A stretch of 5,985 bases of DNA from Prevotella sp. (GCA_016291915.1 JAEEZP010000164.1:1-5985), one strand, 5' to 3'; counted from the first letter of the stretch, positions 1-5,985 are shown. Notes: generated by a model not told the origin, from the sequence alone. Made by a program: numbers and translations.

Positions 1-864
1 AAAAAGTTGCCGTTGGATGATATACAGTACACTCCTTACGGGAATGAGATCGTAGTGGAGATGGCCAAAGCTATAATCCTCAATGAACAGTTAGGTAAGA
101 ACAAGGTAACGGATATGCTCACAATCAGTTTCTCTTGTCCTGATAAGGTAGGTCATAAGTTCGGTACACATGATCCGAAGACCCATGACCAGTATGTAGA
201 GTTAGACAAACAACTGGCATCGTTCTTCAGTTTCCTGGATAAGCAGATTGGGAAAGGGCAATATCTCGTATTCCTCTCTGCAGACCATGGAGCAGCCAAT
301 AGTGTGCAACTGAACCTGGATCATCGTCTTCCAACCGGTATCTTCCACTCGAGACAAATACTGGAGGAGATGAACAAACACTTGGCAACAATCTTCGGAA
401 AAGAGATAAAGTATGGCAATGGCATCCAGGATTATAGGGTGGTCGTCAATCATAATGGTATCAAAGAGGCAGGTCTTGAGGAGTGCAAAGTACGTGAAGA
501 GATGGTAAACTTCCTCAAGGAGAAAGATTGCTTCTCGTATGTCGTTGATCTGGAGAAGGTGATGACTGCTCCTATTCCTGCCGTTGTCAAAGAGAAGATC
601 GTCAACGGTTTTAACCGTGAGCGTTCCGGTGAGATACAACTGATACTTAAGCCGGGATACCTTGGAAGTGGAGGCTATGGTACTTCACATGGCTTGTGGA
701 ACCCATACGATTGTCATCTGCCTTTCTTGCTCTATGGATGGGGTGTGAAACCTGGTACCTCACAGCGTGCCTGTTATATCACTGACATAGCACCTACCGT
801 TTGTGCGCTGATACATATCCAGATGCCGAGCGGCTGCATCGGTAATCCCTTGGATTTGAAATAA
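1..864 (+). CDS. pafA: PafA-like alkaline phosphatase, C-terminal 287 residues (5' end outside window)
   Basis: Partial gene of the alkaline phosphatase superfamily, PafA type: a metal-dependent (normally two Zn) phosphomonoesterase, in this family exported to the periplasm or cell surface, that releases phosphate from organic esters. The reading frame is open from base 1, so the TTG at position 7 is not a real start. Counting from the first codon of the window, metal-ligand motifs are visible in the expected order: CPDKVGHKFG (Asp48, His52), SADHGAA (Asp95, His96) and GTSHGLWNPYDCHLP (His230). The block NRERSGEIQLILKPGY and the C-terminal DIAPTVCALIHIQMPSGCIG are also typical of PafA. The nucleophile Thr, the Lys/Arg substrate-binding pair and the signal peptide would lie upstream and cannot be checked. 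The gene ends in TAA and converges on nadB with a hairpin between them. The family assignment is firm; the exact substrate is not, because some homologues are phosphodiesterases. Confidence 0.9.
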   Translation, partial: KKLPLDDIQYTPYGNEIVVEMAKAIILNEQLGKNKVTDMLTISFSCPDKVGHKFGTHDPKTHDQYVELDKQLASFFSFLDKQIGKGQYLVFLSADHGAANSVQLNLDHRLPTGIFHSRQILEEMNKHLATIFGKEIKYGNGIQDYRVVVNHNGIKEAGLEECKVREEMVNFLKEKDCFSYVVDLEKVMTAPIPAVVKEKIVNGFNRERSGEIQLILKPGYLGSGGYGTSHGLWNPYDCHLPFLLYGWGVKPGTSQRACYITDIAPTVCALIHIQMPSGCIGNPLDLK

Positions 865-894
865 AAGGATAACAGGAACGCTAACGATAACTAA

Positions 895-926
895 TTGCCC
901 CGAAGATGCACAAATCTTCGGGGCAA
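895..926. terminator. Bidirectional terminator hairpin between pafA and nadB
   Basis: A perfect 13-bp inverted repeat: TTGCCCCGAAGAT (895-907) pairs with ATCTTCGGGGCAA (914-926) around the 6-nt loop GCACAA. It sits between two convergent stop codons (864 and 974), the usual place for a shared terminator. There is no clean T-tract on either side: CTTATAACTAAT follows on the plus strand and TTAGTTATCG on the minus strand. Termination is inferred from stem strength and position rather than from a canonical intrinsic terminator. Confidence 0.7.
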
Positions 927-941
927 CTTATAACTAATAAA

Positions 942-957
942 CTAATGAACTCATTAG
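942..957. other. Short AT-rich palindrome near the nadB 3' end
   Basis: CTAATGA (942-948) and TCATTAG (951-957) are inverted copies separated by AC. As RNA this gives at most a 6-bp stem with a 4-nt loop. It lies between the nadB stop and the strong hairpin at 895-926, and is followed on the minus strand by TTTATTAG. It could help end the nadB transcript or protect its 3' end, but it is weak and may be chance in an AT-rich spacer. Confidence 0.3.
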
Positions 958-973
958 CTTCTAAACTTATCGA

Positions 974-2560
974 TTATTTATCATATCCGTGAGCAGCGTA
1001 GTCAATCGTATAGTGTAGTCCACGGCACTCCTTACGTTCGAGTGCCTGTCGGGTGATCAGATAACCTACATTGATCATGTTACGCAATTCGCAGATATCC
1101 TTGCTGGCCTTCACACGTTTGAAGAGTCGTTCGGTCTCCTCATAAAGCATATCCAGACGGTCCCAGGCACGTTGCAGACGAAGGTTACTGCGCACAATAC
1201 CTACATAGTTGGACATAATCTCACCCACTTCTTTTACACTCTGTGTGATGAGCACCTTTTCCTCGTTACTCATCGTTCCCTCATCATTCCACTCGGGAAT
1301 CTGCTCGTTGAAATCATACAGATCGAGATGTTCCAGGGAATGACGGGCTGCAGTCTCTGCATATACAACGGCTTCTATCAGTGAGTTGCTGGCCAAGCGG
1401 TTGCCTCCGTGTAATCCTGTACAGGAGCATTCACCAAGCGCATATAACCGTTCGATGCTGGAACAGCCGTTAAGATCCACCTTGATACCGCCGCACATAT
1501 AGTGAGCAGCAGGGCGAACAGGGATATAATCCTTGGTGATATCAATACCCAATGTCTTACACTTCAGGTAGATATTGGGGAAGTGATGTTTCGTCTCCTC
1601 AGGATCTTTATGGGTAACGTCGAGACAGACATGACTCAGTCCATGTACCTTCATCTCTTTATCGATAGCGCGTGCCACGATATCACGTGGGGCTAATGAG
1701 AGACGCTCATCGTATTTCTCCATGAAACTCTCACCATTGGGTAACCGGAGGATTCCTCCATAGCCACGCATGGCTTCGGTAATGAGGAAGGCAGGATGTG
1801 TCTCACCGGGAGAGTAAAGAGCTGTAGGATGGAATTGTACGAACTCCATATCCTGGACAGTTCCTTTTGCGCGATATACCATAGCCTCCCCATCACCGGT
1901 GGCGATGATAGGATTAGTGGTCGTCTGGTAGACAGCTCCGCATCCTCCTGTGCACATCACGGTTACTTTACTAAGATAAGTATCAACCTTCTGTGTTTCT
2001 GGGTTTAGTACATATGCACCATAGCAGTGGATATAAGGAGTACGGCGTGTCACACGGGCACCCAGATGATGCTGAGTGATAATCTCCACGGCGAAATGAT
2101 TCTCTTTGATAGTAATCTCGGGATTCTTACGTACGGCTTCCATCAATCCGCGTTGTATCTCTGCTCCTGTGTCGTCAGCATGGTGGAGAATACGGAACTC
2201 ACTGTGACCTCCCTCGCGGTGAAGATCGAAAGAACCGTCTTCTTTCTTGTCGAAGTTGACACCCCATTGTACCAGTTCTTTTATCTGATCAGGAGCCATT
2301 CTTACAACTTGTTCTACGGCTGCCCGGTCGCTGATATAGTCACCAGCTATAATAGTGTCTTCGATGTGTTTGTCGAAGTTGTCCACAAGGGTGTTTGTGA
2401 CGGAGGCAACACCACCCTGTGCAAATGAGGTATTTGCCTCGTCAAGGTTGGTCTTACAGATCAAACAGATTTTGCCTTTCTTAGCTTTTGCCATTTTCAG
2501 TGCATAACTCATGCCTGCCACTCCGGCTCCGATAATGAGAATGTCGTATTTGTAAACCAT
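974..2560 (-). CDS. nadB: L-aspartate oxidase NadB
   Basis: Cytosolic FAD enzyme that oxidises L-aspartate to iminoaspartate, which NadA condenses with dihydroxyacetone phosphate to make quinolinate, the first steps of de novo NAD synthesis. The 528 residues are close to the family norm (about 540 in E. coli). Visible motifs: dinucleotide-binding GAGVAG (11-16); TSFAQGGVAS (44-53); REGGHSEFRILHHADDTG (116-132); QFHPTALY with His244; APRDIVARAID with Arg292; RPAAHYMCGG with His353; and GECSCTGLHGGNRLASNS (376-393) with Arg388. These match the substrate-binding and catalytic His/Arg residues of the succinate dehydrogenase/fumarate reductase flavoprotein family. GGNRLASNS and the length mark it as NadB rather than SdhA or FrdA. 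I chose the ATG at 2558-2560; the frame can extend two codons to a TTG, which is less likely. No Shine-Dalgarno is obvious. It lies downstream of the EamA permease on the same strand, 83 bp away across a heptad repeat array, and probably shares its transcript. Confidence 0.96.
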   Translation of the reverse strand: MVYKYDILIIGAGVAGMSYALKMAKAKKGKICLICKTNLDEANTSFAQGGVASVTNTLVDNFDKHIEDTIIAGDYISDRAAVEQVVRMAPDQIKELVQWGVNFDKKEDGSFDLHREGGHSEFRILHHADDTGAEIQRGLMEAVRKNPEITIKENHFAVEIITQHHLGARVTRRTPYIHCYGAYVLNPETQKVDTYLSKVTVMCTGGCGAVYQTTTNPIIATGDGEAMVYRAKGTVQDMEFVQFHPTALYSPGETHPAFLITEAMRGYGGILRLPNGESFMEKYDERLSLAPRDIVARAIDKEMKVHGLSHVCLDVTHKDPEETKHHFPNIYLKCKTLGIDITKDYIPVRPAAHYMCGGIKVDLNGCSSIERLYALGECSCTGLHGGNRLASNSLIEAVVYAETAARHSLEHLDLYDFNEQIPEWNDEGTMSNEEKVLITQSVKEVGEIMSNYVGIVRSNLRLQRAWDRLDMLYEETERLFKRVKASKDICELRNMINVGYLITRQALERKECRGLHYTIDYAAHGYDK

Positions 2561-2576
2561 AATCAATATTTAACCT

Positions 2577-2646
2577 TAAACATTAAACTCTAAACTCTAA
2601 ACTCTAAACCCTAAACTCTACACTCTAAACCCTAAACTCTACACTA
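2577..2646. repeat. Degenerate tandem heptanucleotide array (TAAACTC type), ten units
   Basis: Ten consecutive 7-bp units in strict phase. In order: TAAACAT, three copies of TAAACTC, TAAACCC, TAAACTC, TACACTC, TAAACCC, TAAACTC, TACACTA. The only variation is at unit positions 3, 6 and 7. The last 42 bp form a higher-order 21-bp duplication that differs at its final base only. The array fills almost all of the gap between the permease and nadB. Its last three bases, CTA, are the permease stop codon (TAG on the minus strand), and it ends 16 bp before the nadB ATG. On the transcribed strand it reads as repeated GAGTTTA or GGGTTTA. Confidence 0.95.
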
Positions 2647-3531
2647 TTCCTTCCTCGTCACTAACCATGCTCCAAGTAAAACGAGTATAGCGGCAACGGG
2701 TTTATCCCATGTAAGAATATCCTGTCCGATGGCAATAGCAACCAATGATGCCACCACCGGTTGGATATTGGTATATATACTTACCGTTGTAGCCTTCAGA
2801 TACTGCATGGCATAGGGGATAAGGAAATAACCTAATACCGTAGCGAAGACCACGATAAAGAGCATGGCAATTGCTCCGTCCCATCCAAACTGTCCGCCAT
2901 AAAGGGCTGTCTGTGGAAACTCATGCCATGAGAAGGGTAATACAGCGATGGTAGATACGAGGAAGATCCACTTCATCTGTGTTACAGCAGTGTATTTCTG
3001 AGACACTTTTCGGGTAATCAATAAATAAACCACCCATGTGAGGACGCTTAATATCGCCAGGATAATACCCAGTAGGTCATTGCTTCCAGCACCTGCCTGC
3101 CATCCAACAAATACCATGAGTGCGGCTCCTGCAATAGCCAGAATAACACCCAGGGATTTCTCTGTGGTGATCTTCTCACTCAGGAACAGAGCAGCCATGA
3201 GCATTGTAGCGATAGGTGTCAGTGTTGCGATGAGTGAGAAATATACAGGGGTAGTAAACTGCAGAGACCATGCTGTGAGTGTCTGTGAGATAACAAATCC
3301 CAGCAAGCCGCCGGCCATGATCACCAGAAGGTCTCGTTTCTCTACTTTCTCCTTTGGCAGGAAAAGACTGATAACCCAGAAAATAATAGTTGCGCCGATG
3401 CAGCGTGATGCCATGTAGGTCATGGGGGTTACCCATTCATCGAGCAGGAATTTGGTTACGGGAACGCCAAGCCCGAAGATAACGTTTGCGAGGATAATGG
3501 CAGCATGGCCACTGTATTGATTCTTATTCAT
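2644..3531 (-). CDS. EamA/DMT-family permease, ten transmembrane segments
   Basis: Inner-membrane transporter of the drug/metabolite superfamily, 295 residues, the usual length for two EamA repeats. Repeat 1 covers about residues 8-142 and repeat 2 about 154-293, each with five hydrophobic helices. Each repeat ends with the EamA signature of a helix, a short SEKIT or GQDIL turn, and a final helix: LTPIATMLMAALFLSEK (104-120) in the first half and NIQPVVASLVAIAIGQ (255-270) in the second. Loops are Lys/Arg-rich (PKEKVEKR 59-66; TRKVSQKY 173-180; C-terminal TRKE), consistent with cytosolic positions. EamA proteins usually export small metabolites or amino acids, but substrate cannot be read from sequence. 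The ATG at 3529-3531 is chosen because the next Met (37) would remove the first helix. It is the first gene of a probable two-gene unit with nadB, and its TAG stop is made by the heptad array. Confidence 0.9.
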   Translation of the reverse strand: MNKNQYSGHAAIILANVIFGLGVPVTKFLLDEWVTPMTYMASRCIGATIIFWVISLFLPKEKVEKRDLLVIMAGGLLGFVISQTLTAWSLQFTTPVYFSLIATLTPIATMLMAALFLSEKITTEKSLGVILAIAGAALMVFVGWQAGAGSNDLLGIILAILSVLTWVVYLLITRKVSQKYTAVTQMKWIFLVSTIAVLPFSWHEFPQTALYGGQFGWDGAIAMLFIVVFATVLGYFLIPYAMQYLKATTVSIYTNIQPVVASLVAIAIGQDILTWDKPVAAILVLLGAWLVTRKE

Positions 3532-3536
3532 ATTTG

Positions 3537-3570
3537 CAAAAGTACATAATTATTTCTTTATAAAGACAAA
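3537..3570 (-). promoter_or_regulatory. Bacteroidota-type promoter for the EamA permease
   Basis: Read on the minus strand, TACTTTTG (3544-3537) is a perfect match to the -7 consensus TAnnTTTG. A TTTG (3570-3567) lies 22 bp upstream as a possible -33 element, slightly longer than the usual spacing of about 19-21. Only five bases separate the -7 element from the ATG, so transcription would start at or next to the start codon. Confidence 0.5.
3555..3566. promoter_or_regulatory. 12-bp palindrome in the permease promoter spacer
   Basis: TCTTTATAAAGA is a perfect palindrome lying between the putative -33 and -7 elements of the minus-strand promoter. The position would suit a repressor-binding site, but the sequence is AT-rich and a single 12-bp palindrome is weak evidence. 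Confidence 0.25.
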
Positions 3571-3602
3571 CTCTTTCTTTTTTTACAAGATTTTCAAAAA
3601 AT

Positions 3603-3634
3603 TTTGCGTCTTTGACTATAAAATGTTATCTATG
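3603..3634 (+). promoter_or_regulatory. Possible promoter for the SLC13-STAS operon
   Basis: TTTG at 3603-3606 is followed after 20 bp by TATCTATG (3627-3634), which matches the Bacteroidota -7 consensus TAnnTTTG except for one base. The spacing fits. Transcription would begin near 3641 and give an AT-rich leader of about 30 nt before the ATG at 3673. No other better pair was found in the divergent spacer. Confidence 0.4.
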
Positions 3635-3672
3635 TAAACTATTATGTAATATATCATTTAATAATCAAGAAA

Positions 3673-5472
3673 ATGGAAGGAATCATATTTCTGAATTTGA
3701 ACTTATATGCTTGGATAACGATTATCACGGTATTGGCGATGTTTGCCGTACTGCTGTTTACCAAGGTTCCTGCCGAGATGGCATTCTTAGGAACCATAGC
3801 CATACTCTTTGTGACAGGTACGCTTTCGGAAAAAGAGACCTGTTCCGGATTCAGCAATTCTTCCGTGGTGGTCATCGGTGCTCTCTTTATTGTTGTGGGA
3901 GGACTGGTGCATACGGGTGTTTTACAATGGATCACAAAACATCTGTTGGGAACACCAGGCTCTTACTTTAAGGCTATTGTCCGTCTGATGCTGCCGGTGG
4001 CCTTCCTTAGTTCCTTCCTGAATAACACAACAGTGGTTGCCCTTTTCGTGAATGTGGTGAAGATGTGGGGTAAGAAGCTGCATATCAACCCGTCTAAGTT
4101 ATTGATACCGCTGAGCTATGCGTCAGGTATGGGTGGCCTTTGTACGTTGATCGGTACACCGCCGAACATGATCATCTCCGGAATGTATGCAGAGCAGACC
4201 GGTACCCAGATGAATATCCTTACCCCGTTAATCCCTGGCTTATTCTGTCTCTGTGTCGGTATCCTGACGATGATCTTACTGAGCAGGCTGCTGCCCGACC
4301 GCAAATCCGCTGAGGAGTCTTTCGAGTCCACAGGTGATTATACAGTAGAGTTGCTGGTGTCCACCGAGTGTGACATCGTCGGCAAGACGATTCATGAGGT
4401 ACAGTTGGATGAGGTGAAGGGTGGTAACCTGATAGAGATTGTTCGTTTTGATCATGAGGTGATCACCCCTGTGCCGGCGGATGAATTTATTTTCGGTGGC
4501 GATCGTCTGGTTTACTCCGGACAGATTAATGATTTACTGGAACTGAAGAACAGTCACGGTCTGGTGAATGCTGAACACCATGTCTTCTCTGTCGGTGAGT
4601 TGGATAAGAAACGTCGGTTGCGCACTGCTTATGTCTCTTTCGGTAGTAAGGCCATCGGACATAAATGGACAGAGACAGACTTTTCCTCCAAGGATAGTTT
4701 GACGCTGGTTGCTGTGGCTCGCCGTGGTGAGCGTATTCAGGAATGTCCCCGTGACATCATCCTGCAGGCAGGTGATACACTGTTGTTGGAGTGCCCGTCA
4801 TCTGCCAAGTCGATTACAGAGGGTGTCAAGCGTCATCTGCATTTCTTCGAGTCGGATGAGATTCCTAATATCGGTAAGAAGACCCTCGTGTCTGCTCTTA
4901 TCATGTTAGGAATGATTCTACTCTCGTCACTGAAGATTATGACCCTCTTACAGTCAGCTTTCTTGGCAGCACTGCTGATGGTGATTACTCGATGCTGTTC
5001 GCTCGAACAGACATGGAAGAGCATAAACTGGAATATCCTCATGGTGTTCGCCGGTTCTGTAGTGTTGGGCACAGCTATCGAGAAGACAGGTTTGGCACAG
5101 TTGATGGCTACAGGCATCCTCAATGTTTGTGGTGACAATCCATTGGTTGTGATGACGGCTGTCTGTCTGGTGGCAACTATTGTGACCGCCTTTATCAGTA
5201 ATACAGCCACGGGAGCTATCTTCTTCCCGATTATCTATAATGCCGCCCTATCTTTGGGCTGTGATCCGTTGCCGTTTTGTGTGGCATTGATGATCAGTGT
5301 CTCTTCTAGCTATGCTACGCCAATAGGTTCACCCACCCATATGTTGGTATATGCACCGGGTGCATACCGTTTTTCTGACTTCCTGCGTGTCGGTTTGTTG
5401 ATGAATATTGTCATCTTGATCGCCACCATCTTTAGTGTATTGATCGTCTTCCCTTTAAATAACAATATATGA
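3673..5472 (+). CDS. SLC13/DASS-family carrier with two central RCK_C (TrkA-C) domains
   Basis: Inner-membrane, probably Na+-coupled anion carrier of 599 residues, typical for the SLC13 subfamily with RCK_C insertions. The N-terminal transport half (about 10-207) contains the re-entrant hairpin motif FLNNTT (115-120) and SYASGMGGLCTLIGTPPN (148-165). Residues about 222-295 and 302-390 form two soluble beta-rich segments of the RCK_C type, with the recurring pattern of GKTIHEVQL, PVPADEFIFGGDRLVYSG and then LQAGDTLLLECP. The C-terminal half (about 403-595) carries the second motif ISNTATGAIFFP (508-519) and SYATPIGSPTHMLVY (546-560). NNT and SNT correspond to the paired Asn-Thr sites that bind Na+ and substrate carboxylate or sulfate in this family. 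Substrate is not determinable: sulfate or dicarboxylates are the family options. The start at 3673 leaves a complete first helix; there is no Shine-Dalgarno. It is first in a two-gene operon and overlaps the STAS gene by ATGA. Confidence 0.92.
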   Translation: MEGIIFLNLNLYAWITIITVLAMFAVLLFTKVPAEMAFLGTIAILFVTGTLSEKETCSGFSNSSVVVIGALFIVVGGLVHTGVLQWITKHLLGTPGSYFKAIVRLMLPVAFLSSFLNNTTVVALFVNVVKMWGKKLHINPSKLLIPLSYASGMGGLCTLIGTPPNMIISGMYAEQTGTQMNILTPLIPGLFCLCVGILTMILLSRLLPDRKSAEESFESTGDYTVELLVSTECDIVGKTIHEVQLDEVKGGNLIEIVRFDHEVITPVPADEFIFGGDRLVYSGQINDLLELKNSHGLVNAEHHVFSVGELDKKRRLRTAYVSFGSKAIGHKWTETDFSSKDSLTLVAVARRGERIQECPRDIILQAGDTLLLECPSSAKSITEGVKRHLHFFESDEIPNIGKKTLVSALIMLGMILLSSLKIMTLLQSAFLAALLMVITRCCSLEQTWKSINWNILMVFAGSVVLGTAIEKTGLAQLMATGILNVCGDNPLVVMTAVCLVATIVTAFISNTATGAIFFPIIYNAALSLGCDPLPFCVALMISVSSSYATPIGSPTHMLVYAPGAYRFSDFLRVGLLMNIVILIATIFSVLIVFPLNNNI

Positions 5473-5771
5473 AAATAGATATTCAAGAGTCCAACGAAAT
5501 TACCGCCTTCTTGATAGGTCGGTTGGATACGAAAGCATCTGTGGAATGTGCCTCTTCCTTTGAGAGACTTTCCGAATACGCTGAAAAAACGATCACGCTC
5601 GATTGCTCCCAACTGGAGTATATCAGCAGCAGTGGACTGCGCCTCTTCCTGGCACTTGCAAAAAAGAGTAATGCTGTAGGCAGTCATATAAGAGTGACTC
5701 ACCCTCAGGAAGTTGTCAAGGACGTGTTCAATTTGACAGGTTTCTATAAACTGCTGGATATAGAGGAATGA
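5469..5771 (+). CDS. Single-domain STAS protein (anti-sigma factor antagonist type)
   Basis: Soluble 100-residue protein consisting of one STAS domain, the usual length for SpoIIAA/RsbV-like proteins. It has the expected order of elements: a beta strand ending in GRLD (17-20), then the core strand ITLDCSQLEYISSSGLRLFL (42-61) running into the helix, and a C-terminal helix containing VFNLTGFYKLLDI. By alignment with the SpoIIAA block MDSSG, Ser55 of ISSSG is the likely phosphoacceptor; the preceding Asp is replaced by Ser53. Family members bind an anti-sigma/serine kinase when unphosphorylated, or act as regulatory domains of SulP transporters. Its ATG shares bases with the TGA of the SLC13 gene, so it is probably made by translational coupling and in step with the carrier. 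No RsbW-like kinase or PP2C phosphatase gene follows: the next gene converges 6 bp away. Whether it regulates the carrier or a distant sigma factor is open. Confidence 0.9.
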   Translation: MKIDIQESNEITAFLIGRLDTKASVECASSFERLSEYAEKTITLDCSQLEYISSSGLRLFLALAKKSNAVGSHIRVTHPQEVVKDVFNLTGFYKLLDIEE

Positions 5772-5777
5772 TACTGC

Positions 5778-5985
5778 TTATGATGAGCAGATTGTCAATA
5801 ACGTATCAAATTGGTCAATAAGATGGTCAGGGTGGCACGTGAGCAGTTCTTCCCGTGTGCCATTGCCGTAGGTTACCCCACAGGTGAGTGCTCCTGCGCG
5901 CTGTCCCATGAGGATGTCGTAGGTCATATCACCCACCACAAGGGTTTCTTCTGCGGAAAAACCCAAATCATGAATGGTTTTCAAC
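5778..5985 (-). CDS. HAD-family hydrolase, C-terminal fragment (runs off window)
   Basis: Only the last 69 codons (68 residues plus TAA) are present; the N-terminal catalytic part lies beyond the right edge. The visible segment has HAD motif IV, ETLVVGDMTYDILMGQRAGA, with the two acidic Mg-binding residues of GDxxxD, followed by CGVTYGNGTREELL and a terminal segment with DHLIDQFDTLL. The VTYGNGTREEL block is typical of phosphoglycolate phosphatase-like HAD proteins (Gph/PGP subgroup), so a small phosphate-ester hydrolase such as 2-phosphoglycolate phosphatase is likely. Motifs I-III, including the nucleophile Asp, cannot be checked. There is no true start inside the window; the TTG near 5984 is internal. 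It converges on the STAS gene with a 6-bp gap and no convincing terminator between them. Confidence 0.85.
   Translation of the reverse strand, partial: LKTIHDLGFSAEETLVVGDMTYDILMGQRAGALTCGVTYGNGTREELLTCHPDHLIDQFDTLLTICSS

Noticed and set aside
202..639. 145-codon open frame antisense to pafA
   Set aside because: It overlaps the conserved PafA metal-site region and has no family features; it is a shadow of the real gene.
2027..2428. 133-codon open frame antisense to nadB
   Set aside because: It lies wholly inside the well-supported nadB gene, has no recognisable domain, and has an erratic composition rich in Cys, His and Ser typical of a shadow frame.
2561..2566. TTG start two codons upstream of the nadB ATG
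   Set aside because: The ATG at 2558-2560 gives the normal MVYKYDILIIGAG N terminus. Nothing favours the upstream TTG.
2577..2646. CRISPR array or G-quadruplex in the heptad repeats
   Set aside because: The units are contiguous 7-mers without spacers, so this is not CRISPR. Only two GGG runs occur on the G-rich strand, too few for a quadruplex.
3038..3418. 126-codon open frame antisense to the EamA permease
   Set aside because: The permease frame has ten clear helices and EamA signatures; the antisense frame has no domain logic.
974..3531. A functional link between the permease and NAD synthesis, such as export of a pathway intermediate
   Set aside because: Shared strand and proximity are the only evidence. 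EamA substrate cannot be inferred from sequence, and nadA and nadC are not beside them.
4833..5210. 125-codon open frame antisense to the SLC13 carrier
   Set aside because: It is hydrophobic only because it mirrors transmembrane coding sequence, and it lies inside a strongly supported gene.
5774..5790. Hairpin CTGCT...AGCAG as a terminator between the STAS and HAD genes
   Set aside because: It has only five Watson-Crick pairs plus one wobble, overlaps the HAD stop codon, and has no T-tract on either side.

Overview
The window looks like ordinary chromosome from a Bacteroidota bacterium, most likely order Bacteroidales; Prevotellaceae is possible but not proven. The grounds are the PafA-type phosphatase, NadB with the GECSCTGLHGGNRLASNS block, starts with no Shine-Dalgarno sequence, and promoter-like elements of the Bacteroidota -33 TTTG / -7 TAnnTTTG type. 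Base composition is moderate and even. No transposase, integrase, phage gene, tRNA, rRNA or CRISPR array was seen.

Layout. Positions 1-864 (+) hold the 3' part of a PafA-like alkaline phosphatase gene whose start lies outside the window. It converges on nadB (974-2560, -), and a strong 13-bp hairpin sits between them. Upstream of nadB on the same strand is a 10-TM EamA/DMT family permease (2644-3531, -). The gap between these two is filled by a degenerate heptanucleotide array (TAAACTC type, 2577-2646), the most unusual DNA structure here. A 141-bp divergent intergenic region (3532-3672) carries promoter-like elements for the permease (-) and for the next operon (+). That operon is an SLC13/DASS-type carrier with two central RCK_C (TrkA-C) domains (3673-5472), overlapping by ATGA a single-domain STAS protein (5469-5771). 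Six bases further on, the 3' end of a HAD-family hydrolase gene (5778-5985, -) converges on it and runs off the right edge.

How the genes work together. NadB carries out the first step of de novo NAD synthesis; its partners NadA and NadC are not in the window. The permease and nadB are probably co-transcribed, with no obvious biochemical link. The most suggestive functional unit is the carrier plus STAS pair. A transporter that already has cytosolic ligand-binding-type domains is translationally coupled to a separate STAS protein of the SpoIIAA type, and no cognate anti-sigma kinase or PP2C phosphatase is encoded nearby. The STAS protein may regulate the carrier, as fused STAS domains do in SulP transporters, but this is inference. 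Nothing in the window is clearly a new defence or mobile system.
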